Of a DNA stretch of 64,000 nucleotides, positions 45,044 through 57,429 are shown piece by piece. Position numbers and translations under genes: made by a program. The stretch's first letter is position 1; each line of letters starts with the position of its first letter. This DNA is from Boswellia sacra (lineage: Eukaryota; Streptophyta; Magnoliopsida; Sapindales; Burseraceae). A model generated the notes under the pieces. That model did no database searches, was not told where the DNA came from, and saw nothing but the letters and a program-made list of their open reading frames with translations. Where the stretch lies: assembly GCA_013180625.2 (NCBI GenBank), contig SNVD02006942.1:1364001-1428000 (forward strand), read 5' to 3'.

Positions 45044-46359
45044 GCAAGGAGTTACATTGGTCAACATACAACCACTTAAAACCTATGAAACTTGTTACAT
45101 TAGTACACATATATATATAAACTCTTCAACAATCTTATTTTAATTACTTTACGAAATAAAAAATCCTATTACGTATAACTCAAATTGGTTAAGACAAACA
45201 ATGATAATATTATAAAATTTTTATTCTCCCATGACTTTATAATAATCAGTATGATCATATTGTTTTAATAAAATATTAAATTAGCAATTAAAATGCCAAA
45301 ATGAGACTAAACTTGACTTATTATTGACCAAATATATTCATATAGATGTACATAAAAGTAATAGCGCCTCCAAATCAATGGTTTTTTCTTGGATAATTTA
45401 ACATGAGTTTGCATGTTATCATTCAAATTATGTGAATTATTTTGTTGATTAAGTCATATTTTTCGTATGTCACACTTTTATTATATATTCAAAATAACAT
45501 AATAACATGTATTACATATTAAATACATCCAACTATATGAAAAACAGTTTAATATACAATTTTATTTATATATAAAAATGTTAATAGCCTTAATTGTCCC
45601 ATATTTCACATTACAATTGCAACTTCTTAAATTTTTTCTAATATAACCTTGAAATGAAATTAATATTTCTCATCTAATCTTAAATTAACTAACAATACAT
45701 TGGTGATTATATTATATGCATTATATGATTTTGAAACAAAATAACATAACTAACAAATTAATTAAGTTAGCTTCATATGTTATCATGCAAAGCATATTGT
45801 TGTGTGGGATTATATTTGATATTTGTCATATATATATATATAGTTATCAAACCAAGAATTAACACATATAACAAATTACGTATTTAAAACATAATTTCTT
45901 TAAACGATTTAATTATGTGATAAATTGTTTATTTTGGATTGAAATTTTAAAAGGTGTATACATCCATTTATTAAATTACAAATTTAATTTGTTATAACAA
46001 TTGTAAAATCACTATAAGTACATATCAATTTTTACAAATTTTCCTTAAATTTTTAAAATGGCATGAAAATAGATATAATGGTATATAGTCAACAATTCGT
46101 ATCAAATTTCCGATATTTTTTTACCAAATTAAACTTTTAATACAATGCATGATTTATTTGTACATGCATCATTAATTTTTATTGAATGTTTTGTATTTTT
46201 AACATGGGCTTAACCCCATTGGATAATTAATTATATATACAAACTTTGAAGCAAGCCCTAGCTCTAGCCCTATCCCTATACCTATCCCTAAATTTTCAAA
46301 ATCTAAATCCTTGATCTATCAATATCACCATAAAACAAAAATATTCAAATTTAAAATAA
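45044..46359. other. AT-rich intergenic DNA, no feature seen
   Basis: Very AT-rich without recognisable coding frames, terminal repeats or RNA genes. Confidence 0.4.
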
Positions 46360-46702
46360 CAATTTAAACATAGAATGATATCCATCTTTGATCCACTTAT
46401 CTGAATGTCTATACTTCTAAATAAAAATAAATTATAAGAGTTATTCATTTTACGTCCATTTGTTTGAATGCTTTAAGATCTTATCATATATTTTAAAATA
46501 ATAAACAATTTTAATATAGAAGGACATTCATCTTAGTTCCACGTATCTGAATACCCCTATATATATATATATATATATAATCCATTTGTTTAAATGTTTT
46601 ATTATCATATTCGATATTTTAAAATATTAAATGATTTTAACATAGAAGGACATCCGTCTTTGGATCACTTATCTGAATACTTAGACTACTATATAAAAAT
46701 AA
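46360..46702. repeat. tandem repeats with ATAGAAGGACATCCATCTTTG motif
   Basis: Three units (near 46368, 46516 and 46640), about 130-150 bp apart, share AACATAGAAGGACATCCATCTTTGATCCACTTATCTGAAT. The core resembles the motif at 42520-42920, suggesting two parts of one element type. Confidence 0.6.
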
Positions 46703-47266
46703 TAATATTAATCTTCTATGAAATACAATACAATAATTACAAAACCAATGCAAAAGTATATGTATATCGATATACAACTTGTAAATATATCATAGAAAAG
46801 TATATGTATAATATACAGATAAAGAATAACATAAAATTGTAAGTTTAAGATAGAAAATGTAAAAATAATAATTATCATGTATTCAATATACAAATCTTCA
46901 AAATGAAACAAAATAATTGTAAAAGTGATATGTAAGTTGCAAGAAAAACATAAAAATATAAAATGAATGTCTAATTTATAAAATTGAATATGAAGTTTAT
47001 AATATAGAACTTGCAATCCATTATAAAAATTCAAAATGCAACAAAATATTTGTAAAAGTAATAAACAAGTTGTAAAAATAACTTAAAAATTGAGTGTGAA
47101 CACAATTTTTTAAAAAGCAACAAAATAACATATTATATATGAATATTAAACTGATAAATTATAACATAAAATTGTAAATTCAATATAGCATTTGTAAATA
47201 AAATACAAATTATGTAATTTAATATAACTTTTCAAAATACAACAAATTAATTGTAAATGCAATATC
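46703..47266. other. AT-rich spacer
   Basis: No gene. Open frames here are low-complexity Ile/Tyr/Asn readings from AT-rich DNA. Confidence 0.4.
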
Positions 47267-48010
47267 TACAAGAAAAAAATAAATATTTGACTGTTTTTAG
47301 CCGTCAAATTTGACGGTTATTGCGTGTCATATATGTCACCATCAAATATGATAATAGTTGACCGTTGGTCAAACAGTCAAATATTCACTATAGCATTATT
47401 TGACTCTTATAAAATAGTCAAATTTATATACCTTTGAATTCAAATTTTAGGCATTATTTGACGGTTTATTGGAGAAATATTTGACATAAACCGTCAAATA
47501 TGAAAAAATTAACGGTCAAAATTTTTAAATTATTGTGAATAATATTTGACAGTAACAGTCAAATATTATGAACCTAACGGTCGAATTTTTTCATATTTGA
47601 TTGCTTTTAACCGTCAATTATGTGATAGTAACAGTCAAGTATGTGATAGTAACCGTCAAATATTATGAACCTAATGGTCAAATTTTTTTGATATTTGATT
47701 GCTTTTGATCGTCAAGTATGTGAGCATAGAATAATATTTGACTCTTTTTTATACTTGACCGTTTGGATACTGTCAAGTATAACAAAAATTTTGGCTCATA
47801 TTTGATTTTTTTTTTTTTGTTTTTAGCTCATATTTGACAGTCAAATATTTGATTGTTTATTATACTTGTCGGTTTGGATACTGTCAAGTATGACAGACTC
47901 ATATTTGATTGTGTCACATATTACCCAATTTTTAGCTCATATTTGATTGTTTATTAATAGATACTGTCAAATATGATATATTCGTTTGGCCCATATTTGA
48001 CGGTTTGTTA
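47267..48010 (+). mobile_element. second CACTA-type terminus with a large subterminal array
   Basis: CTACAAGAAAAAAATAAATA at 47268 lacks only the leading CA of the CACTA end CACTACAAGAAA seen at 10311 (here ATCTACAAG). It is followed by about 700 bp packed with ATATTTGACGGT/ACTGTCAAATAT motifs in both directions, well over a dozen copies. This matches the subterminal regions of En/Spm elements, but the consensus differs from the 10311 element (TTTGAC here, TTGGCGG there). No transposase and no right end are seen. Captured exons of other genes follow. Confidence 0.75.
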
Positions 48011-48427
48011 TTATCAACATTTTAGGAATGGCATCATAATGTTTTGAACCGATTAACTTAACAAAATTTAATTTTCAAAAGCTAATAATAATAATTAAAG
48101 AGAAGAAGGAAAAAAATTGCATTTCCAAACATTTTTAATCACATAAATTAACTTAACAGAATTTAATTTTCAAAAGCTAACATAAATAAAGGGATTATAT
48201 ACCTAAATTTCATCATTGGATAATCTTGATAAAGATAAGTTAATTATTCATACACATACTTATTATCAATATCATACAGAATAATCTGGAAACTTTATCA
48301 ATCCACATGGGCTGTGACTAAGGACAAACCAATTGAAACACTTGAAAACTTATCGATAAATTAGTGTTAGAATTATTGTTTAATGCTGAAAATAAAAACG
48401 GCTGTGCTGTACAACATTCATGCTTAC

Positions 48428-50002
48428 TTTAAGCAAAGTCTTGCCAAAACTAGCTTCCTTATCTGCAATAATCTCCCTAATGTGAGCTTCATGTTGCTTC
48501 AGCTCAGGAAAAACATCACCCATCACTGTCACCACAACATTTACAAGCCTGCATTTAACCCAATGACTAATAATTATAGTGAAAAAAGTAAACAACATTA
48601 AAAAGTTTATCCGATATTCAGAAAATTTTCTGAACAATAGATGCAGTTGGGAATATTTTTTGTTAAAAAAATTAATTAATTAAATAAAACAATCACAGAC
48701 TCAGAGAGTAGCAAGCAAAATGATACATATTAGTCATGCCTACCGATTGAAAAATCCTTCTGGGGCTCTTAGAACCTCACTCCCATATCGAACAGCTCGA
48801 CGAAGAATACACCTTAGAACATATTCACGACCATCATTCCCTACAATGAAAATACAGATATCACATGTGAAATTTGAATAATACATTAATAAATAAAAAT
48901 TTAAAACATAAAGAAAAAAACCTGGAAAGGAAAATATATTTAAGTGAAAATAATTTAAAAATATATATATGTTTAAACAAAAATCCACAAGAAGATCAAC
49001 TTATTGAATCAAAAGGAAAACAAATTAATCAATGGAAAAATTCACTGCATCAAGGATCCCTTAAGGGAGCAACCAAAGCAATTGAAAAGTCCAAAAACAT
49101 ATTACATCAAAGCATAACATTGATAACATTAATAATGATAATGATAACAATGACGACGATGAAACACCAATAGTACACAAAGACATTACATTAAAGAAAA
49201 TATTCTTCAGTTTTAACGACAAGTGCTATACTTGCTGACTTAACATGGGAGATTAATAACAAGCAATAATGGTAAAAATAAAAAAGACTAGATTATCAAC
49301 ACTGAAAATCTACCTGGACAAGAACCATCAGCAAAAGCAAATGAGAGAGTTCTAATGTGATCAGCAACAACCCTGTATGCCATATCAACTTTGTCTTCAT
49401 CATCTGGTCCAACTTTCCCATAATATAGGCGAGCACCTATTATCTATGAGAAGGGAGGCAAATAATTGCGAACCGTTATATATAAAGTACTCATTCCATG
49501 TTATGCTAAAAAATAAAAGTGCACCAGAAAAGCCATCCAAAACAGATTAACTTGTGGAATAAACACCAGACATGAGCGTTACAATTAAAAAATAAAAAAT
49601 AAATCTATCAAACTGCATATGCATTAAGGAAGCACTTACCTAATTAACAGCTTCTAAAATATTAATCATTTTATGAATAGGTAAAAGGCCTACCTTAAAA
49701 TTGCAGATCTATTTTTTATAATAAAGATGGAAGCTTACAGATTTCTTAACAATGATATATTTCAAATTGTCGACATTGAAACCATGAATCTGGATTAAAA
49801 AATGTTGGGGAAAACAAAAATTGTGTGTTTATGGAAATAAACATCTTACTTGTTGAATAGCATCAAAGATGGGCAAGAATACATCAGTATCATAATTGCT
49901 CATCTTGTTCTGAAGTACTGAAGTCAATCTCTCAAAACCCATTCCAGTATCAACATGCTTAGCAGGCAGAGGTTTTAGGGAGCGATCACTTTCCCTATTG
50001 AA
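48428..50002 (-). pseudogene. alanyl-tRNA synthetase, four internal exons only
   Basis: Minus-strand exons are 49850-50002 (51 codons, [20 protein letters not shown] start), 49314-49443 ([13 protein letters not shown]...[10 protein letters not shown]), 48744-48840 ([20 protein letters not shown]) and 48428-48548 ([17 protein letters not shown]). All have good GT-AG borders and join in frame. They cover about 166 residues at the C-terminal end of the aminoacylation domain of class II AlaRS. Class II motifs 1 and 2 upstream, and the editing and C-Ala domains downstream, are missing. No stop is present. Substitutions at usually invariant sites (R-C-I-L, Y-G-S-E-V) suggest decay. It may be captured by the CACTA-type element to its left. 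Confidence 0.88.
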
Positions 50003-51818
50003 CTGTAGAACAATAATCAAACAAAGATAGCCAAAGTAACACTTTATATTTCATTCCCAAAAACAAAAAAACAAAAAAACCAAAAAAAAATCCTCTTATT
50101 GATTGGAATAAGCAAGTGGGTAGTTGCATAAATATAAAATGAAAAGATCATTATCTATCCAAAGAGAACCCAGTAATTCTTGGCCATGATCATGACAAAA
50201 TTTGTTCAAACAATTCCATCATATAAGCAAATTAAAAAAAAATGAAAACACTTTATACACTATCATCACGCATGCTAATAAAAGACTTGTCATATCGATA
50301 GAGCTAACACCGAGTTACAAACTAAAGCTGAGTTGCCAAGCGCTCAGCCAAGTTGACAACAACATTCTTTTTATGATTTTTGATAATTTATCTTGAACAG
50401 ATTCTGTTTGTATCTTATGACTATACTTGACTGATTATGATTTTTGATAATTTATCTTGAAAAGATTATATATGTTCGTCTCTTATGATTATACTTGACT
50501 AATTAAACAACAAAAAAAATATATCTTGAACAGATTCTGTTTGTTTCTTATGACTATACTTGACTGATTATAATTTTTGATAATTTATCTTGAAAAGATT
50601 ATATATGTTCGTCTCTTATGATTATACTTGACTAATTAAACAACAAAAAAAATGTAGAGTTTTACACGGTAAGAAACATATGTTGTAAGAAAAGCTTATG
50701 TTTGCAGAGACCCTTGGACAACTCCAGTGAAGATGAAAACAAGATCACACTAAACTTCTGTTCTGTGTTGCTTCCTCTCTATTCGCTTCTAAGGATTTCA
50801 CACACAAAGTAGTAGCTAATATAGCTGATTTATTTCATCTTTACAACTCAATATTGGTAGAACATTTTTCTTCAACTTTAGTTCCAAAACCATGTCATAG
50901 ATTTAATTCACTACAATAGTTTCATGGAAAAGCCTTATGAACAAACATTTTTCTGCAATATATTAAAAACACTTGACTGGATATGAAAGGCACAACTTAT
51001 AAGAGTCCAAAGTATTCAGTTTGCAGACGAAAGGGATTAAATATGAAAATTAACTACATACACATGGATAAAGAAAGGATAGACATGCAAAGATATCATG
51101 TGAGTTTGAATTTGATGGCAATTCTGCTTGCATGGTTCTGTAGGCTAACAGCTGGCACTTCCATATAAGGTTGAATGAAACTAAGCTCCTATGCAGAAAT
51201 CCAATCATGATAGAATTCAATACTCTGAACTTCAATGGTTGCAGACAATGCCTCAACCAATTTTAAGTGGAATAAAAGTAATACCGAATCAAATGTGCGC
51301 CAAGATTTCAGATTCAATCGGTCATCAGAGCAGTTTTTATTATACAAAACTATTGATAAGATTTAAACCTAAGAAATGTCCCAAGACGACCCCACATGTA
51401 TACTATTTTTGCTAAAGATCAGCAGATTTCATCAAACCTCTGTTGCTTGACACCAATAACCAATTCCATAATCATAGGCATTCAATAGACATTTTATCCA
51501 CCTATCACATGAATCATCACCTTAAGTACATGATAAGAAATTAATAGACTAGAGAGATAGTATGAAGACAAATATTGTATGAACATTAATAAGTTAATTA
51601 CTAAAATTATAAAAATAAAAAAGATTTAAAAGAAACCTATATAAAACCCAACTGATAATTTGGCACGGCAAAGGTCTACAAATTGGAGGGTTTTAAGCAT
51701 ATTTGAACTACCTATGGTTATAACAGGTAAAATTTGCTACTATTTGGGATAAGTGCAAAAGCCTAGAAAGATCATTGAAAAGCTATAACGCAAAGCGAGA
51801 GTAACAAGGAGAAAGCAC
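50003..51818. other. spacer between AlaRS and ALG6 fragments with a tandem duplication
   Basis: No exon is recognised. At 50380-50655 a unit of about 135 bp (TTTTGATAATTTATCTTGAA...ACTTGACTAATTAAACAACA) is repeated twice, near-identical in its second half. Confidence 0.6.
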
Positions 51819-52748
51819 CTGTTTATGGTTGAGAGCAAGAGTGAACAGGAAACTAGCTAGAAGATCCTTCTGAGCAAAGATACCAGCAATAGCACCCACG
51901 GTAAGGCCTAAACTGATGCAGTTGTACTGATTGAGAACCATAAATAATGAGAAATGGTATTTATTGACAATTCGGAATAAATAGTAAACAAAAGGAACAA
52001 GCAACAAGTAACTAAGCAAAAGATCTTTAATACCTAAAAATGACCATGGTCGATTAATATCAGACACGGATTGATTAGAAGAATTGCAATGTGCCACCCT
52101 ATGTCGCTTTTTCGGATGTTTTTGTGATTAGTGTAGTACACAAAAACAAAATAAAAAACAGCAGAAAAGAATATCAGAGCATCAGAGGATAGAATTGTCC
52201 ATCTCATCAGCAGTTTTCTGTAAAGAAAAACAGACATAAATTAGAAAGTGAAAGAAAATTTAAAAATCAATAACTGAAGGGTGATCATAAAAAAAGTGTA
52301 ATGATACGAACTCGATATAGGTTTCATAACCACGAGAAGAAAAGAGGGCAACAGAGTCTGGATCAAAAAATCTAAGAAAAAGGCCATGAATGTAACTCTG
52401 GTAGGCAGTGAGGGGAGGACAGTCAAGACCCCAGTAACTAAGATAATTGATAGTACTGTTACGGTACCAATCTATAACTGGAAGATTGGTAGTGATCTCC
52501 ATCCAGTGCCTCTACGATTCATAATCCCCATACTTGGCAGGATTACTAGCTCCAAAGTAAGGATGGAATGACACAGCAACTCGAACTAGTAACGCAAACA
52601 GAGCAATACACAAAAACGAAGCTCTGATGCCTTTCTCCACCAACCACCACCAGCATCCATCATCCCCGTTATCAAACTCTTCTTTCTCATCCATCACCTT
52701 CTCTTCTTTCTTCTTTCCCATTTCTCTTTTGCTCACGATTCCCATCAA
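51819..52748 (-). pseudogene. ALG6: ALG6-type alpha-1,3-glucosyltransferase, first three exons only
   Basis: Exon 1 (52748-52312) has an acidic N-terminal tail, a membrane helix (A-S-F-L-C-I-A-L-F-A-L-L-V-R-V) and G-D-Y-E-S-(stop)-R-H-W-M-E-I-T, then P-P-L-T-A-Y-Q-S-Y-I-H-G. Exons 2 (52217-52034) and 3 (51926-51819) encode L-L-M-R-W, N-P-C-L-I-L-I-D-H-G-H-F-(stop) and Y-N-C-I-S-L-G-L-T-V-G-A. ALG6 adds the first glucose to the lipid-linked oligosaccharide in the ER membrane, building N-glycans. Both stops are TAG where CAG (Gln) is expected, so CHG-type C-to-T decay is likely. The C-terminal half is absent. Splice sites are intact. Confidence 0.88.
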
Positions 52749-53410
52749 TAATCCATCTCTCTCAAGACCTTAATTTAACACAATAAAAAAATAATAGCTT
52801 AGAATTTAGCAGAAACAATAATAATGGATTATAGTCAACTACTTGTTGCAGCAGTAATAAATATGATTAGAAACCCAATTTAGAAATAAAAATATGAACA
52901 AACCAAGGAGATAATAATTATAATAGGACTAGCGCAACAAGTCAGTTAGGTGAACTGGTAACCTGGCCAATTAGCCTATCTGCATTTCAATTGGAACCTT
53001 ATTAGTTTAACTCATGCTATGCACACATACAAAATAAGTTTAATGGATTTTGTATTCTTATTTTGGTACATTCCATGCGGTTACTTCAGTCTCCCTGCCC
53101 AATCGCATCCAGGCTGGACTAAAAGAACAATGGAAAAACAAAAAACCAATCCACAGCTACAATTTATTTGAATACCATGGGAAAAACAAGCTCATAACAA
53201 TGAAATAAGAACTTTAAACATCTTAAACAAATTTTCTCGAAATTTGTAAAACCTATATCAAAGTTGAGAACAGTTGATAGATAAGTATCATACACAAACT
53301 TTCTTTAATTAAAAAACTAAAATTAAAAATATATATATATATAATTGAAATAAAAAACGCCAACCTGTTGGGATTGAATGAGAAACCCTCTGGATGGGCC
53401 CTCTGAATGG
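52749..53410. other. region upstream of the ALG6 fragment
   Basis: No gene is recognised. It could hold the fragment's former promoter. A TA microsatellite lies near 53330. Confidence 0.35.
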
Positions 53411-53743
53411 TCACTGCATCTGACTATTGAGCATTAAATTTTTCATCTCTACAGGACTGTTGTCATGAGTGGGTCTCAGCATATTGTCAGTTGATTCAAT
53501 ACGTTCATCTGTATAGGGATTTTGAGGGAAGCCATGCTGATCTTTCAACAGAATAAAGCAAAATGAAAAATTAAAAACTTAAAAAAAATCAGTGGAAAAC
53601 CTATACAGAACCATACTATAAATGAAAAGCATTGATGCAAAGAAAAGCAACAGCATAAAGGGTACAATCAAGTAGATTACATACCAGTAGTACTGTATCA
53701 AGAGAACTAGACCCAGCATGAGATCCTCTTAACATTGTTAACT
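53411..53743 (-). pseudogene. two putative exons of an unidentified gene (terminal exon)
   Basis: Minus exon 53541-53411 reads QHGFPQNPYTDERIESTDNM..., ending L-N-S-Q-M-Q and TGA at 53413. It follows an AG acceptor. An upstream exon (53743-53685) reads L-T-M-L-R-G-S-H-A-G-S-S-S-L-D-T-V-L-L before a GTATGT donor. The phase across the join is not clean. I do not recognise the protein. It lies in the same cluster as the ALG6 and AlaRS fragments. Confidence 0.3.
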
Positions 53744-53746
53744 CTT

Positions 53747-54437
53747 CAAATATGAAAAGAAACCTTCAGCAAGGAGAGAAAATATGAAAAAGTTTGTTAA
53801 AATTGTAGCCTAGCAACCACATATCACAACAACAATGAAGAATCAGAACATAATAAATGAAAACATTGAAGAAAGAATCAGACAACCAAAATGACAAACT
53901 AATGTTGTTGTCAAAAACTCAAAGGCTATCATCTTTATAGTCAAATGCAATCAAAAATTTATAAGAAACACAAAAGAAATAGATGAAAATGAGATTAACC
54001 AAAAAAAAAAAATGAAACAACCAAACTTTAAGAGTAGACAACTCACCAGCCCCAATTCTTCAAGACTGCAATCTACATTCAACCCACAAAAAGATCATTA
54101 GTCTACCGACATGAGCACCATATATGAAAAATCAAAGCACACCCACCAAAAAAAAGAATTACAAGAAAAAAGTGGGAGCCGAACAAACTAAATTGACATT
54201 GTAATGATTAAAAAAAAAAAGCTCTAAAGCCTATGCAAAAATCAGACTACTTGAGAACTAAGAAATAGAAAACTTGAATGCAAATATGAAAAGAAACCTT
54301 CAGCAAAGAGAGAAAATATGAAAAAGTTTGTTAAAATTGTAGCCTAGCAACCACATATCACAGCAACAATGAAGAATAAGAACATAATAGATGAAAACAT
54401 TGAAGAAAGACTCAGAAAACCAAAATGACAAACTAAT
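53747..54437. repeat. 157-bp direct repeats (53747-53903 and 54281-54437)
   Basis: Two near-identical 157-bp copies starting CAAATATGAAAAGAAACCTT and ending AAATGACAAACTAAT are separated by 377 bp and differ at about six sites. The second copy abuts the Athila-like element, whose 5' part is missing. Confidence 0.9.
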
Positions 54438-54488
54438 ATAGTTGAAGGACTGAAATATGCATATCTTGGGGAGAATCAGACATATACG

Positions 54489-57266
54489 GTGGTAATTTCT
54501 TCATCCCTCACATACGAGCAACAAGGTAAGTTGATAGAAGTGCTTAAAAGGCATAAAAATGCAATTGGGTGGACTTTAAAAGATATAAAATGCATTAACC
54601 ATTTAATTTGCACACATAGAATACATTTAGAGGAAAATGCCAAAACATCTCAACAACCTCAAAGGAGATTAAATCCACACATGAAAGAGGTCATTAGGGC
54701 TGAAGTTCTCAAACTACTTGATGTGGGAATTATCTATCCTATTTCTGATAGTAAGTGGGTAAGCTCTACACAAGTAGTACCTAAAAAATCTGGCATTATA
54801 GTTGTTAAAAATGAAAAGGGGGAATCATTGCCAACTCGTGTCTCATCTAGTTGGAGGATGTGCACTGATTATAGAAAATTAAATGCTGTCATTAGAAAAG
54901 ATCATTTTCCCTTACCTTTCCTTGACCAAATTCTTGAAAGAGTAGCAGGAAACCCTTACTACTGCTTTCTTGATGGATACTCAGGCTATTATCAAATTCC
55001 CATTGCACTCGAAGACCAAGAAAAGACCACATTCACGTGCCCCTTCGGCACTTTTGCATTTAGGGGAATGCCTTTTGGACTTTGTAATGGCCCAGCCACT
55101 TTTCAAAGATGCATGTTAAGCATTTTCAGTGACATGGTTGAGCATTGTTTAGAAGTTTTCATGCATGATTTAACTGTCTTTGGAAACTCTTTTGATAATT
55201 GTTTTGAAAATTTAGAAAAAGTCCTAAAAAGGTGTGTAGAAAAAGGTCTTATTTTGAATTGGAAAAAATGTCATTATATGGTCACTTCGGGAATTTTTTT
55301 AGGTCATGTGGTGTCTTCTAAAGGAATTGAAGTGGATAAAGCAAAAGTGGAATTAATTTCCCATTTGCCTCCACCAAAAACAGTTAAAGAGGTTCGTTCA
55401 TTCTTAGGGCATGCTGGATTTTATAGGAGTTTCATAAGAAATTTCAGTGCTATATCTAAACCTCTTTGTAACCTCTTAATAAAAGATACTTCCTTTGAAT
55501 GGACTCAAGAATGTCAAAATGCCTTTGATACATTAATTGAACTTTTAACAACTGCTCTAATTATGCAATCTCCTGATTGGTCCTTACCTTTTGAATTGAT
55601 GTGTGATGCAAGTGACTATGCCGTTGGTGCTGTCTTAGGATAAAGAAAAGAAGGTAAACCTTATGTGATATACTATGCAAGTAGGACTTTAAATGATGCA
55701 CAAATGGATTACACAACAACTGAAAAAGAACTACTTGCAGTAGTATTTGCATTGGACAAATTTCGTTCTTATTTAATTGGTTTTCCCACAATTGTTTACA
55801 CTGATCATGCAGCTGTGAGATATTTAATGTCTAAACAGGATGCAAAACCTAGATTGATACGGTGGATCTTATTGCTCCAAGAATTTAACATCACAATAAA
55901 GGATAAGAAATGAGCCAAAAATGTCGTTGCAGATCATCTTTCAAGACTAACGACAGTGACATTAATTGAAACTTCATCTCTCAATGATTCTTTTCCTGAT
56001 GAGTTTTTATTTTCTGTTGCTACTATACCTTGGTTTACTAACATTGTAAATTTTCTTGCAATAGTAAAAATGTCACCTCATTGGAATGCTCAAGACAAAA
56101 GAAAATTTTTAACTGAGGTGAAAAATTTTTATTGGGATGACCCATATCTGTTCAAATATTGTCCAGACCAAATAATAAGAAGATGCATACCCGACAATGA
56201 GGTAAGTAGTGTCATTAACTATTGTCATTCTGAAGCATGTGGAGAACATTTTTCATCTAGAAAAATAGCTACTAAAATCTTGCAATGTGAATTTTATTGG
56301 CCCACCTTATTTAAAGATGCACATGCATTTTGCAAAACGTGTGAAAATTGTAAAAAATTGGGATCCATTTCAAAAAGAAACATGATGCCTTTGAATCCCA
56401 TTCTTGTTGTTGAAATCTTTGACTGTTGGGGTATTGATTTTATGGGACCCTTTCCACCGTCATTTGGGTTTGTGTACATCCTTGTTGCAGTAGACTATGT
56501 TTCAAAATGGGTCGAGGCAATTCCATGTCGAAACAATGATCACAAAACAGTTGTCAAATTCTTGAAAGAGAATATCTTGAGTAGATTTGGAATTCCTTGA
56601 GCCATTATTAGTGATGGGGGTACACATTTTTGTAACAAACCATTTGAAACTTTAATGAAAAAATGTGGAATAACCCATAAAATTTTTACACCTTATCACC
56701 CGCAAACAAGTGGACAAGTTGAATTAGCTAATAGGGAGATAAAACAGATCTTAGAAAAAACGGTTAACCCAAATCGTAAAGATTGGTCTTTAAGACTTAA
56801 TGATGCACTTTGGGCTTACCGAACTGCTTTTAAAACATCATTAGGAATGTCTCCTTATAGACTAGTTTATGGAAAACATTGTCACTTGCCTGTGGAAATT
56901 GAGCATAAAGCTTATTGGGCCATTAAAACATTCAACACAAATTTGAATGATGCTTGCAAATTACGTAAATTCCAACTGAGTGAACTTGAAGAAATTAGGA
57001 ATGAGGCTTATGAAAATTCTAAAATCTACAAAGAAAAAATGAAGGTTTTTCATGACAAATCCATTGTTAGAAAATCTTTTGAACCTTCACAAAAAGTTTT
57101 TTTGTATGATTCAAGATTGCATTTGTTTCCTGGTAAACTTCGGTCTTGTTGGACTGGGCCTTTCATTGTTAAAAATGTTTTCCCTCATGGAGCAGTTGAA
57201 ATTGAGAACCCAAAGAATGGTAATGTGTTTAAAGTTAATGGACAACGATTAAAACCATTCTTTTAA
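54489..57266 (+). pseudogene. Athila-like RT, RNase H and integrase, several stops
   Basis: RT (54489-55290) has C-T-D-Y-R-K-L-N, F-L-D-G-Y-S-G-Y-Y-Q-I and F-R-G-M-P-F-G-L-C-N-G-P-A-T-F. The active-site motif that should read F-x-D-D is F-M-H-D (near 55163), so the first aspartate is lost. RNase H has C-D-A-S-D-Y-A-V-G-A (55605) and [12 protein letters not shown]. Integrase has a zinc domain C-K-T-C-E-N-C, then G-I-D-F-M-G-P-F-P, and after a stop I-S-D-G-G and [13 protein letters not shown], the DDE set. Stops are TAA 55641, TGA 55911 and TGA 56598. The last 203 codons are open. Confidence 0.92.
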
Positions 57267-57429
57267 AATTTTGACCAAATGAAGAGTCCATTGCTTTAAT
57301 CGATCCTTTTTAAGGATTGATTTTTCCCGGTCAAGTGGCGGATACGGTACTCCGTGACATTTAAAGTCGATTTTTCAGTTCCCTAAAAACTGTTACTCAC
57401 CTTGTATTCATTTTCCTTTTTTTTCTCGC

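Noticed and set aside
46594..47034. Ile/Tyr-rich frames on both strands
   Set aside because: Low-complexity translations of AT-rich DNA.
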